Assembly (NCBI GenBank): GCA_947311845.1 | Contig: CAMZMU010000117.1 | Span: 78,673,184-78,737,183 of the forward strand | Length of the DNA stretch: 64,000 bases | Direction: 5' to 3' | Source: Poa pratensis | Lineage: Eukaryota; Streptophyta; Magnoliopsida; Poales; Poaceae | Shown here: one piece after another, positions 35,161-46,384 of the stretch | How the letters are laid out: every line of letters starts with the position of its first letter | How positions within the stretch are numbered: the first letter of the stretch is position 1 | The notes under the pieces: generated by a model | Told to the model about the DNA's origin: nothing | Databases searched by the model: none | The model's input: only the letters and a program-made list of their open reading frames with translations | Made by a program: the position numbers and the translations under genes

Positions 35161-36272
35161 GGTAAACCAGCAAAACTGCAAACCCAATAACTTTCACGCA
35201 CGAAATCCAAATGAGGTGAAACCAGTTTTGTTGGAAATATTAAGGATCATCTATAGAGAGAGGATGTCACTCATGGGAAGGTGTGGAACCTTTCTCGACG
35301 ATGAACCGGTAATATTTCCAACACGAAAGCGCAAAAGGTTTTCACACGAAATATGATTTCGGTGAACTTGTGCTTGTCATGAAGATCACGACAAGCACCA
35401 AAACCCAACAAGGAGAAGAACCGAATAAGAACCAAGAAAAATGATATGTCAAGTATGCAAAGGTTTGAGCTCTCCACAAAGATGTGATCAAGTTACTCAC
35501 TTGAGAGCCCTTCTTGATAGTACGGTGTCTATCCTATAACCCGGTCTCTTACTAACACCATGAGACTGGTAAACTAGAAACCCTATCAAGATCATACCTT
35601 TGCCTTGTGCATTCCACTTGAGCTAGATGATGACGATCTTGATCTTTTCAAGTGGACCACCTTTCTTGATTGAGCTTTGCTTGGTGAAGACCCACATATC
35701 GCTCCCCATACACCAAGATGGGAGTGCCTCTCTTAGGCACCTCTTCACTTGACCATTATCTCCAAATGGGTTGCAAGCTTCAAGCATATGATGTCTTCTA
35801 GATTCCATCTTGAACTTGCACAACACAACCTTTGATGATGAGCACCACTTGACGTCATCCTCTATGACCTATAAGAAATTTTGCTTTTGACGCAAGCTCA
35901 TGGAGAGATGCCTAATCCAACAAAGGAATGCCACACATGCACAATGGGTTAGTTCACAAACCTATATGGACAATTTCTTACCATACCATTGGATCGCATG
36001 ATCCCACATGGTACATTATTTAGCTTTGTGTGTTGATCAACTTGTATCCACTCTTTGCACTTAGTCTTGATCAACCTTGTATCTTTTCTTCTTCTTGATC
36101 TTATCGAATATGCCCATTATAATCAATGATGTTGATGGCATACAACCATGCATCCAACACATGGAGTTCAAGCGATGCGTATGGACAAACCTATAAGAAT
36201 ATCTCAATACACACATTAGTCCGTAAGGATTGTCATTAATTACAAAACCACACATGGGGCCATGCACTTTCA

Positions 36273-37740
36273 GTATGTATGGGTGGAATTTTGCACGGAT
36301 TTCGTTTGATCTCTAAGGAAATGACTACGTGTGTACCTAAAAATGATTTTATTAAAACATAAATAGAAAACTATCAAGCACATGTAGTTCAAATTTGACC
36401 CATTTCCAGCTGAATCGGCCGAATTTTGTGTTTTTAAGGACACATCGATGGAAATCTTTTGACACACAACCATTTGGTTATTTGTGCATAAATGTGGTAT
36501 ATTATATTATTTTTAAAAAAATCTTGTGGCATAAGTTTGCAACATATATTTTGTAGATTGTTAAAAACACAATTTTTGACATTCAGAAAATGAAAAATGA
36601 ATTTTTTGTTCAAAGAAAAAGAAAACTTTCTTCGGCAACATTGTTCACCATTCCAAGATACACACTTGTGCATGATATGAAATCTTTCGAAGAAACTATG
36701 CCATGAAAGTGGCAATAACATTCGTTCATTTGGGCTAAAAGCCACGAAACGTCGTACATAATAGCTCATTTATGTGAACACTTTTCAAAACTAATTGTCG
36801 TATTTCAAGCTTGTTATTTTTTATGGCAACTAGGTCACATATAATGACACAATTGGAAGCTTTTCCATTTATTTTGTTTTTTTGAATTTCTTATGCCGAT
36901 TTCAAAATACGTTCAAAACAGCTGACACGACTGTTCAAAGCTATGGGTAGAATTTTGCACGGATTTCGTTGGATCTCTAAAGAAATGACTGTCCCTAAAA
37001 ATGATTTTCTTAAAAATAAAGAGAAAACTATCAAGCACCTGTAGTTCAAATTTGACCCGCTTCCAGCTGAATCGGCCAAATTTTGTCTTTTTAAGGACAC
37101 ATCGATGGAAAACTTTGACACACAACCAGTTGGTTATTTGCATATAAAATGTGGTATAATATTTTTTAAAAATCTTGTGGCATAAGTTTGCAACATATAT
37201 TTGGTACATCCTTCACAAAAAGCACCATTTTTGACATTCAAAAATGCAAAATGAATTTTTTGTTCAAAGAAAATGAAAACTTTCTTCGGCAACGAATCTT
37301 CGTACATGATAGCTCCTTTTTGTGAACACTTTTTAAAAATAATTGTCGTATTTCAAGCTTGTTATTTTTTATGGCAACTAGGTCACATATGATGAAATAA
37401 TGTGAAGGTTTTCCATTTATTTTATTTTTTGAATTACTTATGGGGATTTCAAAATACGGTCAAAACGGCTGACATGACTATTCAAAGCTATGGGAGGAAT
37501 TGTGCACGCATTTCATTGGATCTCTAAAGAAATGAATACTTGTGTACCTAAAAATGATTTTATTAAAGAACAAAAAGAAAACTATCAAGCACCTGTAGTT
37601 CAAATTTGACCCACTTCCAGCTAAATCGGCCGAATTTTGTCTTTTTAAGGACACATCGATGGGAAGCTTTTGACACACAACAATTTGGTTATTTGCACAT
37701 AAAAGGTTATCTAATAGTTTTTTAAAATGATGTGGTCAAA
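36273..37740 (+). repeat. Tandem array, unit about 550-670 bp, about 2.4 copies
   Basis: The unit start ATGGGTGGAATTTTGCACGG recurs near 36277, 36943 and 37490. Each unit has CTATCAAGCACNTGTAGTTC, TTTAAGGACACATCGATGG and ACACACAACCANTTGG in the same order. The second unit lacks about 120 bp relative to the first, and the third is cut off near 37740. The Copia LTR starts exactly at the beginning of the first visible unit, so the retrotransposon inserted into this array. Confidence 0.85.
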
Positions 37741-37859
37741 TTTTGCAACCATTTTCTAACAATTTGGTACGTTTTTCACATAAATAAGAGGAGTTCAAGT
37801 TTTTTTTGCTGTCATAAATATTTGGCCGAACTGGGCCGAAACTAGCCCAGCTTTATTAG

Positions 37860-40622
37860 GCCCGTTGGATAGCAGCGAAGCACTCCGCGCCGTCAGAAGC
37901 GATCCGACGGTCAGGAGCGTCCGTGTCTGGTATATATCTAGCACATCACCGCCAGCCCCGCCCTAACCCTAGCTCGTTCTATCCACAGAGCCAAACCCTA
38001 GCTTTCTCTCTAGCGACGGCGCCTAGAGATCGACCCACATAAGCACGACAGCGACATCGAGAGTCTTCGAGACGGCAGTAGAGAGGCACCGGTGTCCTCC
38101 AAGCCCCTCGCCGGCGCTGCGTGCGGCGTTGGCTAGCGCACAGGTCCGTCGATTGGCTCTGGGCGGCGCCCTCTGCGAGGCGATGGCGCACGAGCGGGCG
38201 TCCCCTCCTCGGCGTCGACTACCAGCGCCAGGTTCGGGACCCTGCAGGTCTCGGCGGGAGATCCTCCTCTCCTACCAGGCTGCCGCCGCTCCTCTTCGAC
38301 AAGGCTGCCGCTGCTCCTCTCCGTCAAGGTCGCCGCCGCTCCTCTCTGACAAGGCCACCGAAGCTCCTCTCCGTCAAGGCCACCGCCTCTAATCTCCGAC
38401 AAGGCCGCCGCCGCCCCCCCCCCCCCCCCCCTCTCCGATAGAAACCCGTCTCTTTCCACTTGTCCCCGACAACTGCTGCTTCACCCTCTCCGCACCAAGG
38501 TCCTGATCGATTTCTCTCGCTGTTTCCGATGGCTTTACCTGACTGGTTTGTTCCATGCTCTTAGAAGAGCAGTTGATTTTGTAAAATGATATTTACAGCT
38601 GGTAGATCTCATACTCAACATAGTTTTACTAATTTTTATTTTGTCTCTGCTATTTTTCTAACTCATAAGAAGCTAATCACTAATAGTTTGAACATAACAC
38701 AATTTAAACATGCAAATTTGTACCTCATACGCACTGCTAACGGGGGCCTGGATCATATAGTACTTGTGTTCAAATTGTAAATTGCAAATTTGTACCTCCT
38801 ACGCACTGCTAACAGAACACAATTTAAACATGAAAATTTCTTGTAAATACTAAGAATGGATCAGCATGCTCCGTGTTCCGAAATTGGGGCCTCGGATTTC
38901 CAAAACTACTATGTATATTTCTTTGAGATACAAATTTGAATGTTTATGAGGTACAAAGTCTACAGATTTTGCAAAATATTGTTGGCAAAGTGTCTCTCCT
39001 TATGTGATAATTGAAAGCGCACATGACTATCATTTTTGTTGTTGTTCAAACTGTGATCAAGCATTAACATGCAGCTCTATGTCACATCCAGTTATCAATG
39101 CCTACATGGATGATATGTTTATTCCATTTGAACTTTGCATGACATGAAATAATTATTTTCAGTGTGTTAATCAACATGTTTTCACTGGCACTTTATATAT
39201 ACTTAGCCTGTAATTGAAGCTATGGGTTAATGATTGTGATTGTTTTATACTTTGATGCATTGGTACTCATCATCGAGCATACGGAAGCAACCACAATAGT
39301 AAGACGATCATGGTTGTGCCCATTATCAAGCACACGATGGAGATCATCCACCACCTCACCAATGCTAACTCAAGCTAGATCATTGTCGACCCCATCAATG
39401 ACAGGTATCTCTCTCGATTCCTTTTATTTTCTCCTGCCTTTGTGATTATAGTATGTGTGTTGCCGACTAGTAGTGTTTGATCCTGCCAGTTGAATGGATG
39501 GTCATGGTAGTGATATTTTTGTTTAGGGGCAATGTGTTGCAGTAAAGTTAGTTGCAGGACCTGCACTGGAGCCATGCATATTCATGTTGTTTCTGTTTTC
39601 TTGTATGAATATCTCATTTTGACTAGCTGGATAACAAAAAGCATGGTGCTAGCTAAATTGTGTTATCATTCTAAAGAACTATGCTCTTTTTGAATGGTCT
39701 GTTCATAATATTGGCTCCAGTTTTTTTTTTATAATTCTTTGCTTGTTCATGTAACAGGACAACCGTGGAAGGCATGATGAAGTTTTGTTGGCCAGACTTT
39801 GGTCGTCTAATGAGTCTGGTGGTCAATATGACAAGAGCAGGAGCTCCATGCTGAAGAAGATAGCACTTGTAGAGCTTGTAGAGTATATAGATGTTACACT
39901 TGAAGTGCTTGTAACTTCGATTGCCATTGTATTATGTGTTATTTGTAGAGCAGGAGCTCCATACTGAATCTGGCTGCTGTTATTTGAAGTTTTTTTGTTG
40001 TGAATTCTGTCTATCAATTTAAATTTTGTTTATTCAGTTATTGTCAATTTGAATTATGAAGTGTATGACCCTGGCATCTAGGATCCATATAACCGAAATC
40101 TGGTCCCCACATATAAGAACCTGACAACTGGGACCCATATAATTAATTCACCCATATTATGAAAAAGAAATTCTGATATTCTCGATCCAAAAAGGCCACG
40201 GCCCAGAAAATAAAAAGGCCAAACTATTGGGCTGGGCCAATATAGCACTCTAAAGTAAACAGAAAAAATATATTAAATGGGCTGAATTACTGGGCCAGGC
40301 CCATTTAGACGGCTGAAATGGACTGGGCTGATTCTGATTTACGCCCATTTCATTTGGTCACAATTTTGCCACGTCATCTCTGTCATGTTGGATCTGACGT
40401 GGACTGGCCAGATTGACAATGACCAAAATAATTGGTCATAAAATTTGTGACCTTTATTTTTCGTCACAACCGTTTATGACCAATCCCCAAAAAAGGTCAC
40501 GTTCGGAGTGTCGCTCATCTTTTGACCAACTATTTTTGTTCACAAAAAGGTCATAAATGACAAAACGTGACCATTTTTGTGACCAATTTTGAGGGTCAAA
40601 ACATAGCATATTTCTTGTAGTG
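37860..40622 (+). mobile_element. Non-autonomous CACTA element, right part (left end not found)
   Basis: The right terminus, on the reverse strand, reads CACTACAAGAAATATGC and ends at 40622. The last 200 bp carry repeated GGTCA/TGACC motifs in both orientations (TTGGTCATAAA, TTTGTGACC), the usual subterminal pattern of one grass CACTA family. Upstream is a promoter-like region with TATA sequence GGTATATATCTAGC near 37930. A leader-like, GC-rich block (37950-38500) contains a 27-30 bp repeat (CTCCTCTCCGTCAAGG) and an 18-C run. No transposase is present. The left boundary is only a guess. Confidence 0.55.
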
Positions 40623-40915
40623 GGCGGTGATGATCCTGCTGGTGGTGCTCCTTTGATGGTGGAGTTGGTCTCGGCGGTGTGCTGCGTGTGTGGTGTGCCC
40701 GTGCTCTCGGTGTGAGCTCCGGCCTGACACCTCTGCCTGCCCTACTCGTGGTCTCCCTCTTCGGCGTTGCTCTCCTTTGGTGTAATGACGTCGCTAGCTT
40801 TGTTTTCATTTGTGTGTGCAGTGATGTGTTGTAAGCTGGGTTCAGCACCATGTACGTTTTCGCCATTCGTGGCGTTATTAATTTAACGCTGGGCCTCTCG
40901 GTCTGTTATCTAAAA
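40623..40915 (+). mobile_element. LINE 3'-end fragment
   Basis: The sequence ending in CGTGGCGTTATTAATTTAAC and GCTGGGCCTCTCGGTCTG resembles 3' tails of grass LINEs. It begins at the right end of the CACTA element, so the CACTA probably inserted into it. No coding domain survives. Confidence 0.4.
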
Positions 40916-42803
40916 CTAGCACATGTTGGAAATACATATGAAATAATTGTGATTAAACCTGATTAGAATGCATTGCTTATCTATTTCAGTTCAACTAGTT
41001 CACATTGCAAATACATTTTTTAAGTAGGCATTTACTTATTTACTTATTTTTGGTCAACTATATATGGCATCTGACTTAAAGTTAGCAATGCACGAACTAA
41101 ACGCTTTGTGTATCAGTTTCTCCCGATCGCGTGTGGTAGGTAAGTTCAACCATAATAGGATTCTAGTGCTTGAAAGTCAGCTAGCTTTGTGGATCAGAGC
41201 ATGTGGGCATGTCAGCTCAACCCAGTTGATTAGTCGCGTAGCAGTTCATCCTAACTAGGAAATTAGTATTATATGTGGACACAAAAATAAGAGCAGAATT
41301 GCGGTTCTAGTTCAGTTTCTAGCTCACGTGGGTTTGGCTTGGGCATTTCATTCCAATTCCAAATGCTAAAATAATACAATAGTTTGTCTGCAATAATGGT
41401 GAATTGTGATTGCTTAAGAAAATAGCACGTTTAACACTTGATAATTATAAGAAAAAAAAACTTAACGAGCCCATCGAGCATCCCAGGTTGATCTCCCAGC
41501 GTGAATCCAAAGGCGACAACAAACCCTATCTAGGACGCGACATCAACTTTGATGTGGCTCCACTCAAGCAATTTGGCCAATGTTCTTGCTGTTTTTGATA
41601 TGCTTGCCATCCCGGTCGAACACGCCAGGAAAAATGGCCAATTTCTAGGGCGGTGACACATCTGGTTGATGCATGGTGGACTCTTATGTTTAATTTTTTG
41701 ATGATACGAAACTCTTCATGGAACATGACCTTATAAAAGATTAGATTATGAAGTTAATAGTGAACACTAAAGTAATTTACGTTCTTCAAAATCAATTTTC
41801 ATAGCGAATTATTCTGTTTTGGAGAAACTCAAGAAGCGGCAACCCAATTTGGCAAGCTATTTGGTTGTGAGAAAGCAAACTCCCCCGTCGGTACTTGGGA
41901 ATTTCGATTCACTAGCCTTCTCTACCATTGAATTCGGCCTTTGGGGTCAACCCAGCGGCTTCTATGAGGAAGGCGGCGCAAAGGAGGCTCGAGGGCTTGT
42001 TAAGGAAGGCGGCTAGGGCTGCTGAAGGGGGGAAAATGAAAGGCGTTTTCTGGTCTCCCCTTCGCCTGGGGGTGCTTGTGGGGGGGTGCCACGACGAAAC
42101 AAGGGAATGTAAGGTCGCTTTGCGTTGGATGCTCTTTACCCTCCCCACTATGAGGGCTCTGTTGTCTTGGGGAGCGTTGAAGCTTGCTTCTTTTCCATAC
42201 TTTTCTTGGTCATCAATACGACGACCTATTCTTACATGACTCTAAAATGCCGAATTGAAATATGGTGAGGACCATCTGGAGAAACGTATGAGCTGTATTT
42301 GAAAGCTCATCTATGTCGATGAAATAAGGATTTCGGTTATTAGGTTTTACGTTTATAGCAAAATTACATGGGTACGACTATAGCATGCTATGTTTATATA
42401 CCTTTCTATGGTATCATACTTTTTGTCTGAAGTTTTAATATGGCACTTGATTAGGATCTTATGTTTCCATGTCGACCAACACCTTTTCCGCCTATAAATA
42501 TGTCCAACAATACGTTGAATGGCACATTTGGTTGGCCGATTCGCGCTTTTCCCGTTAGGATCCCGTAGGCATGCAACGACCATCAATTCTCTACTTATTG
42601 AAATGTTTTATGTACCACGCAAAAAAAAAGTTTTATGTAGCTAGCTGGATATACAATTCTTGCGTGGTCCGGCTAGAACGAGTGTGGAGTGTCTTAGGTC
42701 AATTTTTTTTCTTTGGGGGTCGACATATGTTTTTGAGATCCTTTGGCGGTCAACTAAAACTTTGCTTTTGTCACATCAGAAAACTGAAATCTCGTGTGTG
42801 TAG
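40916..42803. other. Spacer, no gene recognised
   Basis: AT-rich sequence. The block AATACATATGAAATAATTGT at 40931-40950 also occurs exactly at 26147-26166, followed in both places by a similar CAGTTCA(A)CTAG...CACATTGC. That marks an unclassified dispersed repeat. A plus-strand frame at 41928-42239 shows no recognisable domain. Confidence 0.35.
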
Positions 42804-42812
42804 AGAATAAAA

Positions 42813-44330
42813 GGCAAACCTTATGCGACGCCAGTTAGCGCCGCATAGGGCTAATGCCGCCTGAAGGCATTCTTTTCTGGGCCGGCCCAATAAATATCAC
42901 GCACGCACAAACGCATATTGTATGTTGAAATGGTTCAGCTAAAGGTACGTTCTCTTTCCTTTTTCTTTTCTTTTCTTTCTTTTCACTTTTTCAATTTTCT
43001 TTATTTTCGTTTTTCTTTTTCGTTTTCGTTTTCTTTTTCGTTTCTTTTCTTTTTTCCTTTTTTGTTGTTTTCCTATTTTTTCTGTTTTGTTTTTGTTTAT
43101 TTTTAAAATGGAATTATTTTTAAAATGTGAGAATGGTTCTATTTTTTTAAAATGGTTCTAAATTTAAAATTGTTCATTTTTTAAAACGGTTCCATTTTTT
43201 TGGAAATGGTTCCAAATTTAAAATGGTTCCGAATTTAAATATGGTTCCGTATTTAAAATGGTTCTAAATTTAAAAATGGTTCCAAATTAAAAAATGGTTC
43301 CATTTTGAAAATGGTTCCAACTTAAGAAATGGTTCAGAATTTAAAATGGTTCAAATTTAAAAATGGTTCCAAATTTAAAAATGGTTCCAATTTTCAAAAT
43401 GGTTCCATTAGAATATGGTTCCAAATTTAAAATGGTTCTGAATTTGAAATGGTTCCAAATATAAAAAATCCAAATTCAAAAATGGTTCCATTTTGAAAAT
43501 GGTTCCATATTATAAAATGGTTCCAAATTTGAAAATTCTTCCATTTTGAAAATGGTTCCAAATTTTAAAATGGTTCCAAATTTTAAAATGGTTTTATTTT
43601 GAAAATGGTTCCAAATTTAAAAATGGTTCCAAATTTAAAAATTGTTCCATTTTGAAAATGGTTCAATTTTAAAATGGTTTCAAATTTTAAAATGGTTCCA
43701 TTTTGAAAATGGTTCCAAATTTTAAAATGGTTCCATTTTGAAACTGGTTCCATATTTAAAAATGGTTCCGAATCCATTTTGAAAATGGTTACAAATTTGA
43801 AGATTGTTAATTTTTGAAAATGGTCCATTTTGAAAATGGTTCCAAATTTAAAAATGGTTCCATTTGGAAAATGGTTCGAAATGAAATGTTTGCGATTTAA
43901 AATGGTTCCAAATTTTTATATTTTAGGTTTAATATTTTTTTGTACTTTCGATTTCAGTCTACATGTATTTTCGAGTTCTTTACTTTCGAGAAATATTTTT
44001 TTCATACGTTTTGTCTGATAACGTGTGTACTGTACATATCGAACGTATAAAAAAAATGTTCGCGCTGCTCGAGCGAGCTAGCTAGCTGAAACGTATCTCG
44101 TTGAACGTCACCTGCTCGAGCGAGCGTGGGATAGCTCTGATCGTGCAAGCGTGGGAGCAACGTAGCTAGCTAGCTAGCTCTAATCGTACAAGTGTGGGAG
44201 CAACGTACGGAGTAGCTAGCTAGCTCTGAGCGTACAAAGCTGTCGAGCGAGTGAAATGGGCCGGCCCAAAAATGGACCGATGTAGGCGCTCCTACACCTA
44301 TGCGGCGCTAACCGCCGCACAGGAGTTCCC
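42813..44330. mobile_element. Mutator-like element with minisatellite interior (1518 bp)
   Basis: The flanking 9-bp duplication AGAATAAAA is exact (42804-42812 and 44331-44339). The left end GGCAAACCTTATGCG and the right end, read on the reverse strand, GGGAACTCCTGTGCG begin a terminal inverted repeat of roughly 80 bp. It shares GTTAGCGCCGCATAGG and TGGGCCGGCCCA. Duplication length and termini fit a Mutator-like non-autonomous element. The interior has no gene: a pyrimidine-rich microsatellite (42945-43095), an AAATGGTTCC minisatellite, and a block of GCTAGCTAGCT and GAGCGAGC repeats (44065-44235). Confidence 0.82.
43090..43915 (+). repeat. AAATGGTTCC minisatellite
   Basis: More than 30 copies of AAAATGGTTCC alternate with AAATTTAAA, ATTTTGAAA or similar A/T spacers, at a spacing of about 18-22 bp, over roughly 825 bp. 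Reading frames across it give periodic Phe/Lys/Asn peptides and are artefacts. It is wholly inside the Mutator-like element. Confidence 0.92.
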
Positions 44331-44339
44331 AGAATAAAA

Positions 44340-46384
44340 CCAGCAAGCAAGGATGTAAGGGCCATAATGGGCCCCTTTTTAAAAAACTCAAGCAACCATG
44401 CCACTTAAGCCAGCTGGGCTTGTATCTTATCTCAAAAAAAAAAAAAAACTGGGCTTGTATCTCACTTTAAACAAAAGACATATCTATGGCCATCCGTTTC
44501 CAAAAAATATCCATGTGCATGCAATTGTTGCGAATGCTTAAGAAAAAGCAATTGCCACAAGGCTTACAACTACTTTTTTCCTCATTCATCAGCGTGCTCG
44601 ATGTGGGGGCACTGTATTATCATCCATTGATAACGATGGAATAAAAGAAAGAGTTTGAAGCAGGAACACGTACGGCGACCACTGCCAGGTGCAATTCCGT
44701 CTCACTGGGTTCAATCAGTATGGTATCATCGTTAATGTTATGCCAACGCATGTCAGCCTGAAAACTAAAACTGTTCGATTACATTATATAGTTGGTTGTT
44801 GATGTTACTCATAAAATTTTCGATCCGAGACACCAAATTGTATACGACAAATGAAAAATCTTTGGTATGATTATAAGTTTCAGGTAAATTCACTCTGCGA
44901 CCGTTATAATGTCCCTTAGGGCACGTACAACAAGTGCCAAGATCACCTTCCTGACCTTTAGGCTCGAGTCCCATCCGATCCTAGATATTCATCATGCGTC
45001 GATGCCTCAAGATCCATCGGTCGCTCCATTTTTTCCCCGTAGCAAATGGTTTTGCCCAAGAGCGGACCATATCCACGTGCAGAGAACAAATTGATTTTAG
45101 CGCCAGCGGCTTGTGTTAATGGACGGAGCGCTTGGCTAATTCCTTCTTTTCTTTTCATGCATTATTTTTATCACTTAAGCGCCTAAATAAACCCCTAGCG
45201 TTGTACATGACCTTATGTAAATAACAAGCTATACGGTATTCCTCACCTGTGTCTTTGTAACAGGCTAGGCGGAAAACAATGTCATTTTTATCTAGGGTAC
45301 GCCTAGGCGTACCAAAGCTTTATAGAAGATAGAATTTTAGTTACACGAATTTGACAGAGCCTAGCGAAAACAATGTCATCACTGCACTAAAAACTGATTT
45401 CGGTGATAAGAATTTATTTTGTAGCTCAAATCTGCCAGATTAGCAATCACCTTTCACCATTGATGTCCTAATAATATGTATATGTAGCAACGTTTTAAAT
45501 CAATCACGTGCTTTGATAAAGTAGTGCAACCCTCAAAATCCGATATAGCGGCGCTATATCACGCTATAGCGGACGATTGTACACGGAATTCATTTAGTAA
45601 GACATTGCTCAGAACGCTATCGGCTATAGCGTCCTATTAGCAATGATATAACGCGTTATTTAAAACATTGATACTTAGTAGATGGAGTAATCAAGTAAGG
45701 TACACCGGATTTGCTGCCAATTGTGAAACATATTGAAACCCCTAGCCCCTAGCTGCACGCCATCGCCACCAGTTAGTCGACGTGCTCGCGTGACCTTTTT
45801 GGCCGATTGCAGTCGCGCTCGTCAATCATCAGCTCTTGGATCACAGTCCATTCGTTTGTGGTCATTCACCGGCGCTCCGGCGCCGCCGTCCACTCTCCAA
45901 CCATCGCAGCTGCGGACCACCGGGAAACTTATCGTTGAGCTGTATGAACCCACGGCCCTCCACACAGGCGCCGCACCTCCGTACACTGATGTTGTTCGAT
46001 TGATGGGAACTGAAATGGACCGAAAGGCTAGGGGTTCCACCATTGCAGCACTTTGTGAGCTAGGGCTCTGCGAGGCACGTGGTTGGAGGGAACGCAAGCA
46101 TCAAAGAAAAGTCAAGTATCAAATATACGTCAAAATTAAGGATTCTGATGCAGATGCGACGTATAGCACGCATAAAATAGGCGTGTCTCCGTCCTCGCGA
46201 CATTCATGTGATGGTTACCCTTGGAACGACCGATCCATGGATCCGTACAATGAAACGCTGAATACAGTGTAGATGTATACCTACACAACACAATCCACAT
46301 TTACAACTAAAAAAAAGTTTACGGAGTATAGAGTCACGGATCTTCGTGTTACAGCAAGGTGTCGTTAGCCGGTCAAATGATCAT
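44340..46384. other. Spacer with a palindrome and a MITE-like inverted repeat
   Basis: An 18-bp perfect palindrome GGTACGCCTAGGCGTACC lies at 45296-45313. The segment 45492-45668 is bounded by GTTTTAAAT and its inverse ATTTAAAAC. It contains GATATAGCGGCGCTATATC and GCTATAGC palindromes, resembling a decayed MITE without a clear target duplication. A plus-strand frame at 45733-46272 (179 codons, Ser/Pro/Arg-rich start) has no signature I recognise and I do not call it a gene. Confidence 0.35.

Larger units (their letters stand above)
29780..36272 (-). mobile_element. Gag-only Ty1/Copia element (Sire-like), 3' part missing, solo LTR nested in its 5' LTR
   Basis: The 5' LTR is at the high-coordinate side (32314-36272, minus strand). 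It is followed by a primer-binding site for initiator tRNA-Met and a gag pseudogene (32258-30000). After gag the sequence runs into unrelated AT-rich DNA, with no protease, integrase or reverse transcriptase and no second LTR. This is therefore a truncated or gag-only derivative. The left boundary is approximate. A 1576-bp solo LTR of another family sits at 32821-34396 inside the LTR. Confidence 0.75.
32314..36272 (-). mobile_element. 5' LTR of the Copia element (interrupted)
   Basis: On the minus strand the LTR starts TGAAAGTGCATGGCCCC (right edge 36272) and ends CTTTGA next to the primer-binding site. The expected inverse CTTTCA carries one change. Without the nested solo LTR and its duplicated 5 bp the LTR is about 2.38 kb. 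It contains a minus-strand TATA box at 34816-34827 and a minisatellite at 34860-35160. Direct flanks beyond 36272 belong to a tandem array. Confidence 0.75.

Noticed and set aside
39479..39500. GATCCTGCCAG, identical to a part of the 18S rRNA 5' end
   Set aside because: The match is only about 11 bp and the neighbouring sequence does not follow rRNA.
43090..43915. Regularly spaced repeats that could suggest a CRISPR array
   Set aside because: The spacers are themselves A/T-rich variants of the same unit, the host is a plant and no cas gene exists. It is a minisatellite inside a Mutator-like element.
45733..46272. 179-codon plus-strand ORF
   Set aside because: No family signature. The N-terminal part is Ser/Pro/Arg-rich as expected from a GC-rich non-coding stretch. 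It could be an unknown gene remnant, but support is too weak.
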